DNA of 64,000 bases from Desulfosoma caldarium (GTDB lineage: Bacteria; Desulfobacterota; Syntrophobacteria; Syntrophobacterales; DSM-9756): the NCBI RefSeq assembly GCF_003751385.1, contig NZ_RJVA01000012.1:124001-188000 (forward strand), in the 5' to 3' direction. The notes below the pieces were generated by a model. It had not been told where the DNA came from. It ran no database searches and saw nothing but the letters and a program-made list of their open reading frames with translations. Below are positions 26,890-35,524 of this stretch, piece by piece. The translations under genes were made by a program, and so were the position numbers. Each line of letters opens with the position of its first letter. The first letter of the stretch is position 1.

Positions 26890-27550
26890 TCTCGCGCATG
26901 CAGGTGAACGCTCCCGCGCAGGTGGAGCGGTGGCAGGGGAACACGCCAGCGCATGATCGGTAGCCCGCGTTGGCGGGTTATCGTTTGAAGGTACGCACAT
27001 GCCGTCCATCGAGAGCCATAGGCAATCCCTCCAAACAAAACCAGGTAAGGCCACCCATGTTGAAAGGAGACGGTGCGGATCGACCCGTTTTTTGGCAAGA
27101 GAATGACCAGTACGTCCAGAAGGAAGACAAATGAGAATGTGGAAATGCAGCTGATTTTTAAGGCATGGCGTGCCGCTTGAAAGACCCAAAAGGCTGCGAC
27201 AAGGAAAAGTCGTGCCGATCACACCCACGCGGACGAGGATCTCCAGATAGCTATGGTGGAATTGTGCAAAGTCACGAATTAAGGGTTGCCCGACAACAAG
27301 GACCCTTGGGCTGGCGCTATCCATGTCCGGGTTGTGCTCGACCAGAGGAGGCAGTTCGTCAGCCTTTTCGGGTGTGTCCAGGTGGGGGAATCAGAGGCAG
27401 CGTGTCGATGCGGTCCTCGAACGGGGCTGTGAATTCGATCCTGTCGACTGAAAAGTCGGCCATCTGGCGCGCAGCAAGGTATTGAAAGGGGAGGGCGACG
27501 AAATCGATTGCAACCTGCGGCTTTTCAAGGGAAAGCGACGCGGTCATCAA
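26890..27550 (-). pseudogene. O-antigen ligase / polymerase-like C-terminal relic
   Basis: One frame gives RDFAQFHHSYLEILVRVGVIG, the HxxYLE..VR.G..G pattern of Wzy/WaaL-type ligases. A second frame gives SFVFLLDVLVILLPKNGS and FQHGWPYLVLFGGIAYGSR, which resembles the last membrane helices of the family. The frame change and lack of an N-terminal part mark it as debris of the same polysaccharide locus. The assignment rests on short motifs. Confidence 0.5.
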
Positions 27551-27609
27551 GGAAGAGGGATCGTTATAAGTAAGAGCAGGCTAGGTGGAATGTTCGCATC
27601 GACATGACA

Positions 27610-28690
27610 ATGCATTATCCTTTTTGGGGCGGATTCCACTCCGTCAGTGAAACTGAACATTTTGGAATAGGGGTCTCCAAGCTGAATGAGCATTCTGGCC
27701 CTTCTTTTCAAAAACCGTTGGAAGCACGCATGAGAGGCGACACACAACTTACCTAAGAACAATGGCACCAAAACCACGCCCTGATGATAGCCGGGCGTAA
27801 CCAATCCAAGATCGCCGCCATCAACGGTGTCCACACGTCCACAATACGCCGGGAGTTGCGGCGTCACCGTGGTCTGCGATGTGATCGGCCTAAGTCGAAT
27901 CAAAAGGTCGCACGCAGACGCCGTCATGCCAGAAGACCTGGACGCATGAGCCGTGGCGACAGGCGCTTGGCCGGACGGCTGATACGCGACGACTGAAGCG
28001 CCGAACAAATCAACGTGTGGCCTGCTCAGGCGGGACCTTTATCCATCAGCCACGGATGGATCTGTAAATATGTGCTAAGGACAAGCGGCGTAGCGGCGAC
28101 CAGCCCCGTCATCTGCGCTGTTAGTAGGCGCGCAAAATGCGTTGTGGCCTTTACGACCGGCGAGGTTGGCTTCTCAATCGCGTGTCCATCGATGAGCGTC
28201 CGGTCATCGTGGCGCGTCGCGGCGTATCGGTGATGGGAATCTTGAGGCCATCATCGTTAATGGACATGAGCAAGTTATCGTCTCCCTGACCGAGCGCACA
28301 ACACGTCTGGTGCTCATCGCCAAAGTGCCGACCAGGTGAGCCGAGGGCGTGAAAGACGCTGTGCACAAAATGCTCTCGCCATCGTCCGCCCACGTCCACA
28401 CCATCACCTCGGATAACGGTAAAGAGTTTGCACGCCATGAAGCCATGGCCCAGGCACTCGCTATCGACTGCGGTTTCGCTCACCCCTGTGCCTCGCGGGA
28501 GCGAGCGAGAACACGAACGAGCTCATTCACCGGGACTTCACCAAGAGCGGTGACTTCACCACGATCACCGACGAGGACATAGAGCGCGTTATGAAAAAAC
28601 GCAATAACCAACCCAGGAAATGCCATGGCATGAAAACACCCAACCAGGTATTTTTTCGGCATCAACCCAACTGTTGCACTAGTGAGTTGA
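27610..28690 (+). pseudogene. IS30-family transposase, decayed (copy 2)
   Basis: Nearly full-length relic. Pieces: EQWHQNHALMIAGRNQ, then IAAINGVHTSTIRRELRRHRGL (helix-turn-helix), RRPGRMSRGDRRLAGRLIRDD, SISHGWICKYVL, VHTITSDNGKEFARHEAMAQ (central DDE Asp region), ITDEDIERVMKKRNNQPRKC and GMKTPNQVFF. Many stops and shifts separate them. The same N- and C-terminal pieces occur in copy 1 at 23281-23605, so two diverged copies bracket the polysaccharide locus. Confidence 0.82.
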
Positions 28691-29339
28691 ATGGATGATC
28701 CTAAAATAATCACTGGTCAACGTCCAGCGTCGACTTAAGGACGTTCATGTTTTGGCGCATGACCGTTTTAAAAACGGCATATTGGGTTTTTTTCGTCAGC
28801 GCTTCAAATTGCCCGTGGTGCGGTCAGCTCACCTGCCCGTTGGGAGCTGCAGGCATGGAAGTTGTAGCTGGGTTTTAGCAGCCGTAACCGGATTTTTTTC
28901 GGAGGCGGTGGCGCTCTCGACCTGAGATAGATTCAATTCGGGGTGACACACACGCCGAGCAGCGAAAAACCAAGTCAATCGTGAAATCAGGACTGCTTCT
29001 GTTACTTTGTGTAACCGCCGTGTATGCTTGCGCCCACACCGCACAGTGTCACGTAGAATCGAAGACAAGCGGTGTATCTCTCTATGAAGGGGTAATAAGC
29101 TTTTAAAGGGGCTGCTGAATCAACTTCAAGCGATCCGTCGTGGTGAATGTCCCATGTATCCCTCATGTTCAGAATACAGCACACAGGCATTTGCCCGCTA
29201 TGGTTTTGCAAAACGATAGGTGATAAGCACGGACAGACCGATGCGCTATCGACATGGAGCTTGCTACCTGCGGACTGGGAAAGCTCATGGCCGAGCTGGC
29301 CGGTTTGGCATGCGAAAGCACGGATCGGGGGAGTAGTCG
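28691..29339. other. Stretch without a recognisable gene
   Basis: About 650 bases. It contains scattered short frames, none with a family signature, and ends in a short frame (LATCGLGKLMAELAGLACES) that runs to the start of the next gene and could be the tail of a lost neighbour. Confidence 0.4.
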
Positions 29340-30047
29340 ATGAAAATGAAGCTGACCCTTACCGTTGCCGACAACGGCAACCTGCAGATCCATATGCCAA
29401 TACGGATCCGGCGCATGCGCGGCCGCCACACGGTCATCGCTTCCCGGACCCTGGATGGAGAAATCACAGGAGCGCAGGAACCGGTGCCGTCTGGCGACCT
29501 GCAGACAATGGGTAGGGCCTTTTCCTGGGCCGACATTCACGAATCCGGCCAGATCAATTCCATCAGCGAGCTTGCCAGTATCCTTGACGTCGATGGCTCG
29601 TATGTGGCCCACATCCTCAAACTCACGACCCTGCCTTCGGACATCGTTGAAGCTCTCATTAACGGCGAGGAACCCAACGGGCAATCACCGGCCACGCTGC
29701 CCCAGACCTTTTTTGAGAACTGGGCCGAGCCGCGCCGCCGGTTGGCTTTGCCACCGACTGGCGACCGGACCGGAGACCACTCCAGAGAGCCGACCATCGG
29801 CGTTGATTTTTTTTCTTTGGGAGGCAGAAAGGCGGATTTGACGGCGTTTCTTTTCACGGCCGAAACGGTCGATTTCGAAAAAAACGTCCGATTGCGGCAT
29901 CGAACGATGACACATGACAACCGCCCAAAATGGCAATCAGCCGCAAACCCATATCATCAAGGATGTGGCTTTCCGGACGAACTTCGAACTTGGTCCGGAG
30001 AAAACAAAGAATCAGGGACCAAGCAAAGAAAGAAGGCGGGAACATGA
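29340..30047 (+). CDS. Recombinase-associated HTH protein (hypothetical)
   Basis: Open frame of 235 codons from ATG 29340. Residues 52-105 (the QTMGRAFSW region, ISELASILDVDGSYVAHILK, then LTTLPSDIVEALINGEEP) match the ParB/KorB-like helix-turn-helix of small proteins that sit beside large serine or tyrosine recombinases on integrated elements. The second half is low in conservation and may read past a lesion. It ends about 135 bases from the 3' end of tmRNA, a classical integration site. No recombinase gene is left in the window. Confidence 0.5.
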   Translation: MKMKLTLTVADNGNLQIHMPIRIRRMRGRHTVIASRTLDGEITGAQEPVPSGDLQTMGRAFSWADIHESGQINSISELASILDVDGSYVAHILKLTTLPSDIVEALINGEEPNGQSPATLPQTFFENWAEPRRRLALPPTGDRTGDHSREPTIGVDFFSLGGRKADLTAFLFTAETVDFEKNVRLRHRTMTHDNRPKWQSAANPYHQGCGFPDELRTWSGENKESGTKQRKKAGT

Positions 30048-30127
30048 GGAAAATCAATGGTGCAAAGAGATGCTTTGGAAAGATGTTAAAAAGGGCGAAA
30101 ATCCTTTAGCAGCAAGGGGATAAAGAA

Positions 30128-30165
30128 AACCCGTCATCCCCGGAGAATGACCCGAGAGAGACGGG
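30128..30165 (-). terminator. Probable terminator of tmRNA
   Basis: CCCGTC at about 30131 and GACGGG at about 30160 pair on the minus strand around an inner CGGGTCATTCTCCGG stem; TTTTCTTT follows. It lies about 20 bases after the tmRNA 3' end. Confidence 0.6.
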
Positions 30166-30182
30166 GGTTTGTCTTTTCTAAA

Positions 30183-30539
30183 TGGTGGAGGCGGCGGGAA
30201 TCGAACCCGCGTCCGAAGGCCTTCCGCTTAAGCTTCTACATGCTTAGCCACGGTTTTAACATTCGCTTTCGCGGGCTCCCCGTGTGCCGGATCCTCTGAA
30301 AGCTAGCCCTGACGGTTCTCGTTTTCTCGGCTTAGGGCGAAGCCTCGAAAACCAGCCTGAAGAGTCGACGCTCCTTTCGGTCGTACAGGCTTAGACCGAA
30401 GGAACGGCAGCCGGCTTAAGCGGCTGCAGCGTACGCATAGTCGTCTGCGTTTGCTTTAACCCCGACCTGAATACGGGCGGCCAGGACCCCCGGCATGCTT
30501 CTTAAGCTTCATGACCTCCGTCGAACCCTTTTCGCCCCC
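30183..30539 (-). ncRNA. ssrA: Transfer-messenger RNA (tmRNA)
   Basis: 357 nt. The 5' GGGGGCG pairs with CGCCTCC before the encoded CCA at 30183-30185; the T arm has GGTTCGA-type pairing in the form GGGAATCGAACCC read on the plus strand. The tag frame at 30416-30454 reads ANADDYAYAAAA then TAA. The GGTTCGACGG start segment is typical. It rescues stalled ribosomes with SmpB. It bounds the accessory region on its 3' side. Confidence 0.95.
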
Positions 30540-30740
30540 TCACTGCAAAATGCGCCGTGAGCGCTGGAGCGGGAAATACATTCAACATCGCTTGTCATCG
30601 ACAGTACTGTTTTATAAGCGAGTTGATGAGCGCCGTCAAGCGGCAAAGGGGCGTGGAAGAGCTTGTAGGGAGCGATTTTTTTCAGTATGAACGGGGCTGT
30701 GGGAAATCAGAGCTCACATCATGGAAAAGAGGCGCGCGGC

Positions 30741-31364
30741 ATGAATGGCTATGAAGAGATCATTCGAGGGTACTTGGACAAGGCATGGGCGCGATCGGAA
30801 CATGTGCTTCAAAGAGCCGTGCCCGCTGTCTCGAAGGCTTCGGGCGCTTTGAGCTTTCAGGCCTTTGGGCGGCGATGTACCGTCGAACGGGAACGCGTCT
30901 TCTTTGACGGCATCGCGGATGTGGGGCCCAGGGCGGTTCTTACCGCCATTTACATGGCCCATGTGCCCGAACAGGCTGCGGCGCTGCATCCGCTAAAGGC
31001 CTTCAAGGAAATTCCCAACAGCGGCCCTTATCAAGCGGCATTTGCGGTCCATGCCGAACAGGTCTTGGTGCCGCATGTGCCAATGATCAAAAGGCACTTG
31101 GATAACCTTCTTCACATTTTTTCAGGACACCGAAACACAGATGCTCCATCAGGCGATTTTTCCTTTACCCTGTATCCTCTGCCGCGCCTTCCTCTGTACT
31201 ACATCGTTCACGAGGCGGACGACGAATTTCCTGCAGCGGTAACATGTCTCTTCGGGGGTGGAGCTGCGTCCTACATGCCTCTCGATGCCCTGGCGGATGT
31301 GGCCGAATACACCGCCCAAGCGCTTCTGGAACACGGCGCGGCTATGGAGGCTCAGCGAGGCTGA
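30741..31364 (+). CDS. DUF3786 family protein
   Basis: Protein of 207 aa. ATG 30741 (MNGYEEII) has AGAGG about 12 bases upstream; an upstream in-frame ATG at 30687 is less likely. The C-terminal half carries the DUF3786 pattern: LPRLPLYYIVHEADDEFPA, then VTCLFGGGAASYMPLDALADV, and the N-terminal half has the FQAFGRRCTVER strand. The family is frequent in anaerobes with corrinoid or iron-sulfur metabolism, but its function is unknown. It stands alone after tmRNA. Confidence 0.78.
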   Translation: MNGYEEIIRGYLDKAWARSEHVLQRAVPAVSKASGALSFQAFGRRCTVERERVFFDGIADVGPRAVLTAIYMAHVPEQAAALHPLKAFKEIPNSGPYQAAFAVHAEQVLVPHVPMIKRHLDNLLHIFSGHRNTDAPSGDFSFTLYPLPRLPLYYIVHEADDEFPAAVTCLFGGGAASYMPLDALADVAEYTAQALLEHGAAMEAQRG

Positions 31365-31546
31365 TGGTGCCTTTCGGGATTCGTGTCGTTCCAGGAAACA
31401 TCACAGCATGCTCTTGGATTGACAGGCCTGCCGTGCTTTGCTAGGGAGGACGCGAATCTGGTGTTGTCATGAAAAAACGTTGACGCCCAGACTGCCCGGG
31501 GTTGTGAGCGCAGGCGAGGGCGATGGTTGACCTGAGGGAGCTGAAG

Positions 31547-32095
31547 ATGACGCGACGAGAGTTTTTTAAGGGTATCCTCGGAGCGGGCCTCAGTTCGAGC
31601 ATGGGCCTTCTGTGCGTCAATTCCGTTCTCGCCGCGCCGCTCATTCAAAGGTGTTCCGGTGTTCTCAGCTTCTACAACCTTCACACCCACGAACGGCTCA
31701 CAGTGCGCTACATGAGCCAAAGCGGGCGGCTGGATCACCGAGCCCTGCGCCGTCTGGATTACCTTTTTCGGTGCCATTTTACCAACACCGTGCGCCCTGT
31801 AGACCGTCACCTTTACCTTTTGTTGGATGCGGTGCGCCAGCGTCTTGGAGCCACTGGGCGGCCTTATCTTTTGGTTTCCGGGTACCGATCCCCGACCTAC
31901 AATGAACATCTTCGCCGTCAGGGCCGGGGGGTGGCAAAAAAAAGCTACCACATGAAAGCCAAGGCCGCGGATGTCTTCATCGAAGGGGTTTCCCTAGATG
32001 CTCTGGGATCCGCCGCTGCCGACTTCAAAGCCGGCGGTGTGGGGACCTACAGGGATTTCATCCACCTGGATGTGGGGCCCGTACGGTATTGGTAG
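31547..32095 (+). CDS. Tat-exported DUF882 / M15-like murein peptidase (YcbK family)
   Basis: Protein of 182 aa. ATG 31547 follows GAGGGAG and makes the protein start with a twin-arginine signal MTRREFFKGILG; an ATG at 31523 would add eight residues. The catalytic domain has SGYRSPTYNEHL, KKSYHMKAKAADVFIEG (metal His/Asp) and FIHLDVG. It is expected to cut or modify peptidoglycan in the periplasm. Its 3' end overlaps the convergent L,D-transpeptidase gene by 38 bases, the YcbB/YcbK pairing also seen in E. coli. Confidence 0.9.
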   Translation: MTRREFFKGILGAGLSSSMGLLCVNSVLAAPLIQRCSGVLSFYNLHTHERLTVRYMSQSGRLDHRALRRLDYLFRCHFTNTVRPVDRHLYLLLDAVRQRLGATGRPYLLVSGYRSPTYNEHLRRQGRGVAKKSYHMKAKAADVFIEGVSLDALGSAAADFKAGGVGTYRDFIHLDVGPVRYW

Positions 32096-33800
32096 CTTCC
32101 GAAGTGAACGGTTCCAGCTTTAAAGCCTTCACCAAAAGCTTGTCCCGGTCGTAAATGTCCCGCCGGAAGTGGACGGTGCCGTCTTCACTGACCCAGGCCG
32201 TGATATAAAGCAGATGGACCGTACAGGGCCTGAGCAGTGCAATGATGTGACGCTTGCCAGAGGCAATGTGCTTTTCCAAGGATTCCCGGGTCCATTTGGG
32301 ATCGTCTTGAAGAACGAACAGGGCCAGGTCCAGCGGCTTTTCCAGTCGAATGCACCCGTGACTTAAAGCGCGGTGCGGTCGCTGAAAAAGATGCCGGTCC
32401 GGCGTGTCGTGGAGATAGACATTGAATCGGTTGGGCAGCACAAACTTGATGCGGCCTAGAGCGTTCCATGGACCCGGCAACTGTCTGATCCGCCACGGAA
32501 AGTTTTCCGGCCGTACGCGCTGCCAATCGATGACCCTGGGATCCACGCCGAGGGTTTGATCCCCAAAAGTGGCCAGCAATTCATAATGATGACGCTCCAG
32601 AAAGGTCGGATCCTTACGAATTTTTGGCAGCAATTCTTTCCCTACAATACTTTGAGGCACATTCCAGTAAGGATTCAGTTCCACGTAACGTATGACTTCG
32701 CTGAACACGGGCGTGGAAGTGGCGCTTCCTCCCACAATGACCCGCATTTTCAACACGCTGGCCCCATGCTCGTAGGCCGTCAGCGAATAGTCCGCCGTGT
32801 TGACCACAAGGTAACGGTCCCCCCAGGAGCGGGGAAGCCAGCGAAGGCGTTCCAGATTTGCCAGCATTTGCAAAAGGCGGTCCCGAGGGGACACGTTGAG
32901 GGCTTTTGTCGTTTGCTTGCCTACCACACCGTCCACGGCAAGCCCGTGGCGTTTTTGAAATCGCCGAACGGCCGCGAGCAGTTTCGCGTCATAGGTGTCG
33001 GAGCTCTTGTCGGACTGGTTGTCATAATCTCCAAGACGATACAATTGACGGCGTATGAGGGGCACTCGAGAATCCCTCTGGCCGGGTCGAAGGCTGGGGC
33101 CCTCAGGCACAACAGGCCAGGGCTCTTTCATGGAAGCCATTTTTCGCTGCGCAGCGACCGCGGCCACAAGGCGCCAGTAGTCTTCGTCCGGCGGCGCAAA
33201 ACGGCGCAGGGTGCGACGAAGATCATGATGGATGAGAAATTCTTCCAACCCGGCGCGAAGATCCGCCCGGTGGGCCTGAGACACCCACAGAGGGTCCAGT
33301 GCCGACGGATCCACGCGACCCGATGACAGGTGAGAGAACAGAATCAGAAAGGCGTCGGTGAGAACCAGATCCAGGTGCGCCAAAAGGGTGGGTGAAACGG
33401 GGCGTTGGGCTTCCCGTGCGGCGTCCAGAATCGAAAGGAGGGCGGAAAGGCACGCCAGGTGGTAGTCTTCGGCATTGAGGCCATGGTTGGGGGCTTCCTC
33501 TCGAAGAAAACGCACCAGGTCCTTGGCCCACGGAGATGGCTTTGAGCCGTCCAGCCACGCCGGCGCATACCGGCGGTTCCGATAAAAATCGACCAGCTCT
33601 CGGGCCGAAGGAAGCTTTTGGCAGGCGGCATAAAGGGTGCCATCCGCTTCGGGGTGGCTCAAAATGAGCTCCAAGGCCCCTTCCACCGTAGACTCTTCTG
33701 CGTGAGCCCGCGGGCTGTTCCAGACAATAGCGCCGCAAAGGATCACCAGGGCCAGGGAAAGAATTTGATGAAACCGATTTTGTGCGAACCCTTTCAACAT
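32058..33800 (-). CDS. L,D-transpeptidase, YcbB (LdtD) family
   Basis: Protein of 580 aa from ATG 33800; upstream in-frame extension to 33956 would bury the signal sequence (residues 10-31, ending AHA). Order: N-terminal YcbB domain, a peptidoglycan-binding domain (VPLIRRQLYRLGDYD ... LLAAVRRFQKRHGL), then the YkuD catalytic domain with HRALSHGCIRLEKP containing the nucleophilic Cys. It forms 3-3 crosslinks in murein. It is convergent with the DUF882 peptidase and divergent from the ATP synthase operon. Confidence 0.93.
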   Translation of the reverse strand: MLKGFAQNRFHQILSLALVILCGAIVWNSPRAHAEESTVEGALELILSHPEADGTLYAACQKLPSARELVDFYRNRRYAPAWLDGSKPSPWAKDLVRFLREEAPNHGLNAEDYHLACLSALLSILDAAREAQRPVSPTLLAHLDLVLTDAFLILFSHLSSGRVDPSALDPLWVSQAHRADLRAGLEEFLIHHDLRRTLRRFAPPDEDYWRLVAAVAAQRKMASMKEPWPVVPEGPSLRPGQRDSRVPLIRRQLYRLGDYDNQSDKSSDTYDAKLLAAVRRFQKRHGLAVDGVVGKQTTKALNVSPRDRLLQMLANLERLRWLPRSWGDRYLVVNTADYSLTAYEHGASVLKMRVIVGGSATSTPVFSEVIRYVELNPYWNVPQSIVGKELLPKIRKDPTFLERHHYELLATFGDQTLGVDPRVIDWQRVRPENFPWRIRQLPGPWNALGRIKFVLPNRFNVYLHDTPDRHLFQRPHRALSHGCIRLEKPLDLALFVLQDDPKWTRESLEKHIASGKRHIIALLRPCTVHLLYITAWVSEDGTVHFRRDIYDRDKLLVKALKLEPFTSEATNTVRAPHPGG

Positions 33801-33991
33801 GATCACTGCAGGCACGCTCCCGGATTTGAGTGTTTCGCAAAAAGCCGAACAGGTTACTGTGCCTATTTGACACGATCGTGGGCCTTCTGCCAAGAGAGGA
33901 TCGTGGCGTCGAAGGGGACAAAACTGCCCAGGCCGATACAAAAAAAAACATTTCACAATCTGATGGACATCTGCTAAGAGAATACGTGGCT

Positions 33992-34258
33992 ATGGCCAAG
34001 GTCTTCAAGCGGAAAGGGACCGGCAGAGGTGTTGTGAAGGATTTTCACAAGAAGCGGGACACCCTGGAGTCATTAGTCTTGGTCACCCAGGTGGGGTTGA
34101 CCATGGCGGGCAGCATTCTGTTTTGCCTCCTGGTCGGCTACTACTTGGATAAGTGGTTGGGCACGCGATACATTTTTCTCGTCATTTTTATTGTCCTGGG
34201 GATCGTTGGTGGGGCGGTAACGGTATACCGTCAGATTATGGGGCTTCCGAAGAAATGA
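33992..34258 (+). CDS. atpZ: AtpZ/AtpI-like membrane protein
   Basis: Protein of 88 aa; ATG 33992 (MAKVFKRKG) chosen within a longer open frame. It has two membrane helices (LVTQVGLTMAGSILFCLLVGYY and YIFLVIFIVLGIVGG) with LDKWLGT between, the pattern of the small AtpZ proteins. AtpZ/AtpI pairs are proposed to help c-ring assembly or Mg/Ca uptake. The stop overlaps the next gene (ATGA). Confidence 0.82.
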   Translation: MAKVFKRKGTGRGVVKDFHKKRDTLESLVLVTQVGLTMAGSILFCLLVGYYLDKWLGTRYIFLVIFIVLGIVGGAVTVYRQIMGLPKK

Positions 34259-34671
34259 ATGTGGACCCGCGAAGTAGCGACCTTAGGACGTATTATGACT
34301 ACCAAAGGCGCCTGACGCGCGTGACTTTTACCGGGGCGGTCGCGGTGGCCGTGGGACTGTATGGTCTGGGGTATGTGGCCGTAGCCAAGGGGTTGGTTTT
34401 AGGGTCTCTGTTTAGTGTCGTGAATTTTGTGATCATGTCCCGCGTTTTGCCTTATCAAATAAGGGCCGGCGGGACGAGAAAAAAGGCCACATCTGTGGCG
34501 ATGTTGTCCTTTGTGTTGCGCATGGGCCTCTTTGCCATTCCATTGTTTGTAGCATTAAGGAATCAGCAGTTTCAGTTTTGGGCGGTTGTTTTGGGACTTC
34601 TCACTGTCCAGGTGGCCATCTTCATTGATCATGTCCTGTTGAAGCACTGCCTTGGGCTGCGGTCCACCTAG
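34255..34671 (+). CDS. atpI: ATP synthase subunit I-like protein
   Basis: Protein of 138 aa with four predicted membrane helices (about 20-45, 50-65, 78-98, 102-125) and a basic loop GGTRKKATSVAM. Position after atpZ and before atpB, and the shape, fit AtpI, a chaperone of c-ring assembly. The start overlaps the atpZ stop at 34255-34258. A 176-base gap separates it from atpB. Confidence 0.8.
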   Translation: MNVDPRSSDLRTYYDYQRRLTRVTFTGAVAVAVGLYGLGYVAVAKGLVLGSLFSVVNFVIMSRVLPYQIRAGGTRKKATSVAMLSFVLRMGLFAIPLFVALRNQQFQFWAVVLGLLTVQVAIFIDHVLLKHCLGLRST

Positions 34672-34847
34672 CCGGCTGCCAAAATGCTCTTGTGTCCGAC
34701 CGCCCTGCGACAGCCGTGGCCCATGAGTTGTGGAGTGGTGAAGACGTACCGAGTGCGCCGTGATGCTGCACGTTCCGTGCTTTGTCGTTGTCCGGCAGGA
34801 TTGGGTTTGTAGCGCTAGAGGGCCTGGGAGGTTAATCGGAGTCAAGT

Positions 34848-35522
34848 ATGGAAGAACTCACCCACATATGGCAATGGACTCTGGAGCTGGCAGGTTATCG
34901 TCTGGTGTTCAATGCCATGACGATCGTTATGACCCTCATTATTATGGGTATTTTGATCCTTTTCGCTTTATTCGCCAGACGTAAGACACAATATATACCC
35001 AATCCTTGCCAAATGGTGGCTGAAATTTTTGTCCAGTCGTTTTGGGAACTGACGAAGGAAGCTCTGGATGAAGAGCTTGCCAAAAAATATTTCCCGCTTA
35101 TCTGTTCACTTTTTATGTTCCTTCTGCTCTCCAACTGGATTGGTGTCGTCCCGCATATGAACGAGCCAACGAAGGATTTGAACACACCGCTTGGGTTGGG
35201 TATTATGGGTTTTTGTTTAGCCCACTACGCCGGAATTAAAACAAAAGGTTTCGTAAACTACGCCAAAGAGTATTTTCAACCCGTTTTCTTCATGATGCCA
35301 CTCAATGTGATCGGTGAGTTGGCGAAGGTGGTATCTATCTCTTTTCGTCTTTACGGAAATATCATGGGAGGATCTATCATTATCCTTGTCGTCACACACT
35401 TAGTCTACGGTTTACTGATTCCTCCTTTCCTATATGCGTTTTTTGGGCTTTTTGTCGGAACAGTTCAAGCGTTCGTGTTCACGATGCTGACTCTTGTCTA
35501 CATCTCGGTGCAGGTAAAGTGA
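34848..35522 (+). CDS. atpB: ATP synthase Fo subunit a
   Basis: Protein of 224 aa, on the short side for subunit a, with five to six membrane helices. EPTKDLNTPLGLG and the essential Arg in VSISFRLYGNIMGG are present, and PLNVIGELAK precedes them. GGAG lies upstream of ATG. Subunit a forms the two half-channels at the c-ring. The following c gene starts within its stop codon. The ion carried is decided by the c subunits, which look Na+-type here. Confidence 0.95.
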   Translation: MEELTHIWQWTLELAGYRLVFNAMTIVMTLIIMGILILFALFARRKTQYIPNPCQMVAEIFVQSFWELTKEALDEELAKKYFPLICSLFMFLLLSNWIGVVPHMNEPTKDLNTPLGLGIMGFCLAHYAGIKTKGFVNYAKEYFQPVFFMMPLNVIGELAKVVSISFRLYGNIMGGSIIILVVTHLVYGLLIPPFLYAFFGLFVGTVQAFVFTMLTLVYISVQVK

Positions 35523-35524
35523 TC

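Noticed and set aside
29685-29936. Frames opposite the HTH protein
   Set aside because: Shadow frames without signatures.
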